Shown here piece by piece: positions 40,201 to 40,886 of a stretch of DNA of 40,886 nt (its first letter is position 1; the number at the start of each line of letters is the position of its first letter). The notes under the pieces were generated by a model, which saw nothing but the letters and a program-made list of their open reading frames with translations, did not search any database and was not told where the DNA came from. The DNA is taken from contig VGTJ01000001.1 of NCBI GenBank assembly GCA_016874775.1, forward strand, positions 1-40,886, read 5' to 3'. A program made the position numbers and the translations under genes. This stretch comes from Deltaproteobacteria bacterium (lineage in GTDB: Bacteria > Desulfobacterota > Binatia > Bin18).

Positions 40201-40886
40201 TTATGCCCTCGCTTCTTGGGGGGATGTTTTTGCTAATCGAGTGGTCACTTCGATTGGTTCAGGGATGACCAAAAAATAAAAAACTAGGAATGAAATTAAG
40301 GCCAAGCTCGCTGCTAGTAAAAATGGCGTAGTCCAATTCCCGGTCGCAGCAATAATATAACCAGCGGTCATGGGACCAAAGATCCCAGCGCAGTTGCCAG
40401 CTCCGTTCATGACACCAGAGATTGCACCTGTAAGCTTAGGATTCAGTTCCAGTGGTACCGCCCAGTATCCACCGCCAGCGATATTGAGGAAAAAGAGATA
40501 GGCAGCAAAACAGGCGACCGAGACCCCGCTCCACGGTACGTATACTGCTGCGACCAAGAACGGAATGCACAACGCGATACTTAACGCCGGCCCTTGTGCA
40601 CGGGCGAAGCGTACGCTGAAGCCACGCTGTAAGAGCTTGTCTGAGAGGACACCTCCACTCGTCAAACCAATAAAACTTGCCATGGGCGGGATCATCCCGA
40701 TCCACCCCATCTCTTGCATGGTGAAACCACGGACCTTCACCATGTAGGTTGGTAGCCAGAGAACCGTCATCCACAACCCATAAATGAGGCAGAGGTATGA
40801 CAAAGAGAGGAACAATACGTGAGGTTCCTTGAGCAGCACCCAAGGTGAAACGGCCTCGCGTGAGCGTGGGGCGATGTTGGCTTCAA
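40201..40886 (-). CDS. MFS transporter, anion:cation symporter type (N-terminus outside the window)
   Basis: The frame is open to the window edge, the first complete codon lying at 40884, with EANIAPRSREAVSPWVLLKE visible, so the gene starts beyond 40886. It encodes at least 227 residues, the second half of an ACS-type MFS protein. LWLPTYMVKVRGFTMQEMGWIGMIPP, ISGVMNGAGNCAGIFGPMTAGYII and GGVLSDKLLQRGFSVRFARA align closely with the transporter at 30207-31511. It probably imports a carboxylate. It is the upstream partner of the Fsr-like gene, four bases apart. Confidence 0.9.
   Translation of the reverse strand, partial: EANIAPRSREAVSPWVLLKEPHVLFLSLSYLCLIYGLWMTVLWLPTYMVKVRGFTMQEMGWIGMIPPMASFIGLTSGGVLSDKLLQRGFSVRFARAQGPALSIALCIPFLVAAVYVPWSGVSVACFAAYLFFLNIAGGGYWAVPLELNPKLTGAISGVMNGAGNCAGIFGPMTAGYIIAATGNWTTPFLLAASLALISFLVFYFLVIPEPIEVTTRLAKTSPQEARA

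Overview
The window looks like the chromosome of an uncultured, metabolically versatile Gram-negative bacterium. A deltaproteobacterium-like lineage (Binatota, Entotheonella/Tectomicrobia type) is my guess. It rests on gene content: many stand-alone catabolic enzymes, anion:cation-symporter MFS transporters, LLM flavoproteins, di-heme cytochrome/beta-propeller proteins, a PEP-CTERM/exosortase system, and intergenic regions full of short palindromic repeats. No rRNA, tRNA, CRISPR array or complete insertion sequence was seen. The window opens in the last 33 codons of an ISAzo13-type transposase.

Region 1 (0.1-13.1 kb) is the most distinctive. A PEP-CTERM protein is followed by a secreted beta-propeller/di-heme cytochrome with a small conserved protein upstream of it. 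Divergent to these is a large winged-helix/AAA-ATPase/TPR regulator. Next come a sigma-70 factor lacking a recognisable sigma-3 domain, a tiny membrane protein overlapping its stop codon, and a conserved 151-aa protein. A second copy of the small-protein/propeller pair follows, with about 600 residues (including both hemes) deleted from the propeller. After it lie an NHL-propeller protein, a lipocalin-like protein and a tandem DUF3011 protein. Three intergenic sites in this region (3977-4021, 9006-9050, 9925-9970) share one architecture: four T(A/C)AR cores at exactly 11-bp period, running into a TAYGAC-N18-TATNNN promoter on the minus strand. I propose a PhoB-type regulon controlled by the winged-helix regulator, joining the two propeller cassettes and the sigma-factor operon.

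Region 2 (13.2-24.3 kb) holds housekeeping and metabolic genes: NUDIX hydrolase, quinone oxidoreductase plus enoyl-CoA hydratase, rhodanese, PdxJ, SDR, a Gly/His-rich secreted protein, ArgE-type deacetylase, an overlapping signalling operon (small regulator, HDOD, degenerate histidine kinase) and a CDF metal transporter.

Region 3 (24.3-35.2 kb) is catabolic: amidohydrolase, two decayed copies of a zinc-ribbon gene, a small membrane protein, an enolase-superfamily enzyme, an LLM flavoprotein, a carboxymuconolactone-decarboxylase-like protein, an MFS transporter, an acyltransferase-3 protein, a plant-type acetylornithine-deacetylase homologue and an aldo/keto reductase.

Region 4 (35.2-40.9 kb) is eroding. 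The exosortase has a shifted N-terminal frame and has lost both its catalytic Cys and His, although EpsI beside it is intact. There is a BrnA-like antitoxin with a toxin remnant, a deoxyribosyltransferase-like protein, an acyl-CoA dehydrogenase cut by one in-frame TGA, and two MFS transporters, the last running off the window.

All family calls come from reading the sequence and from memory of the families; no searches were run.
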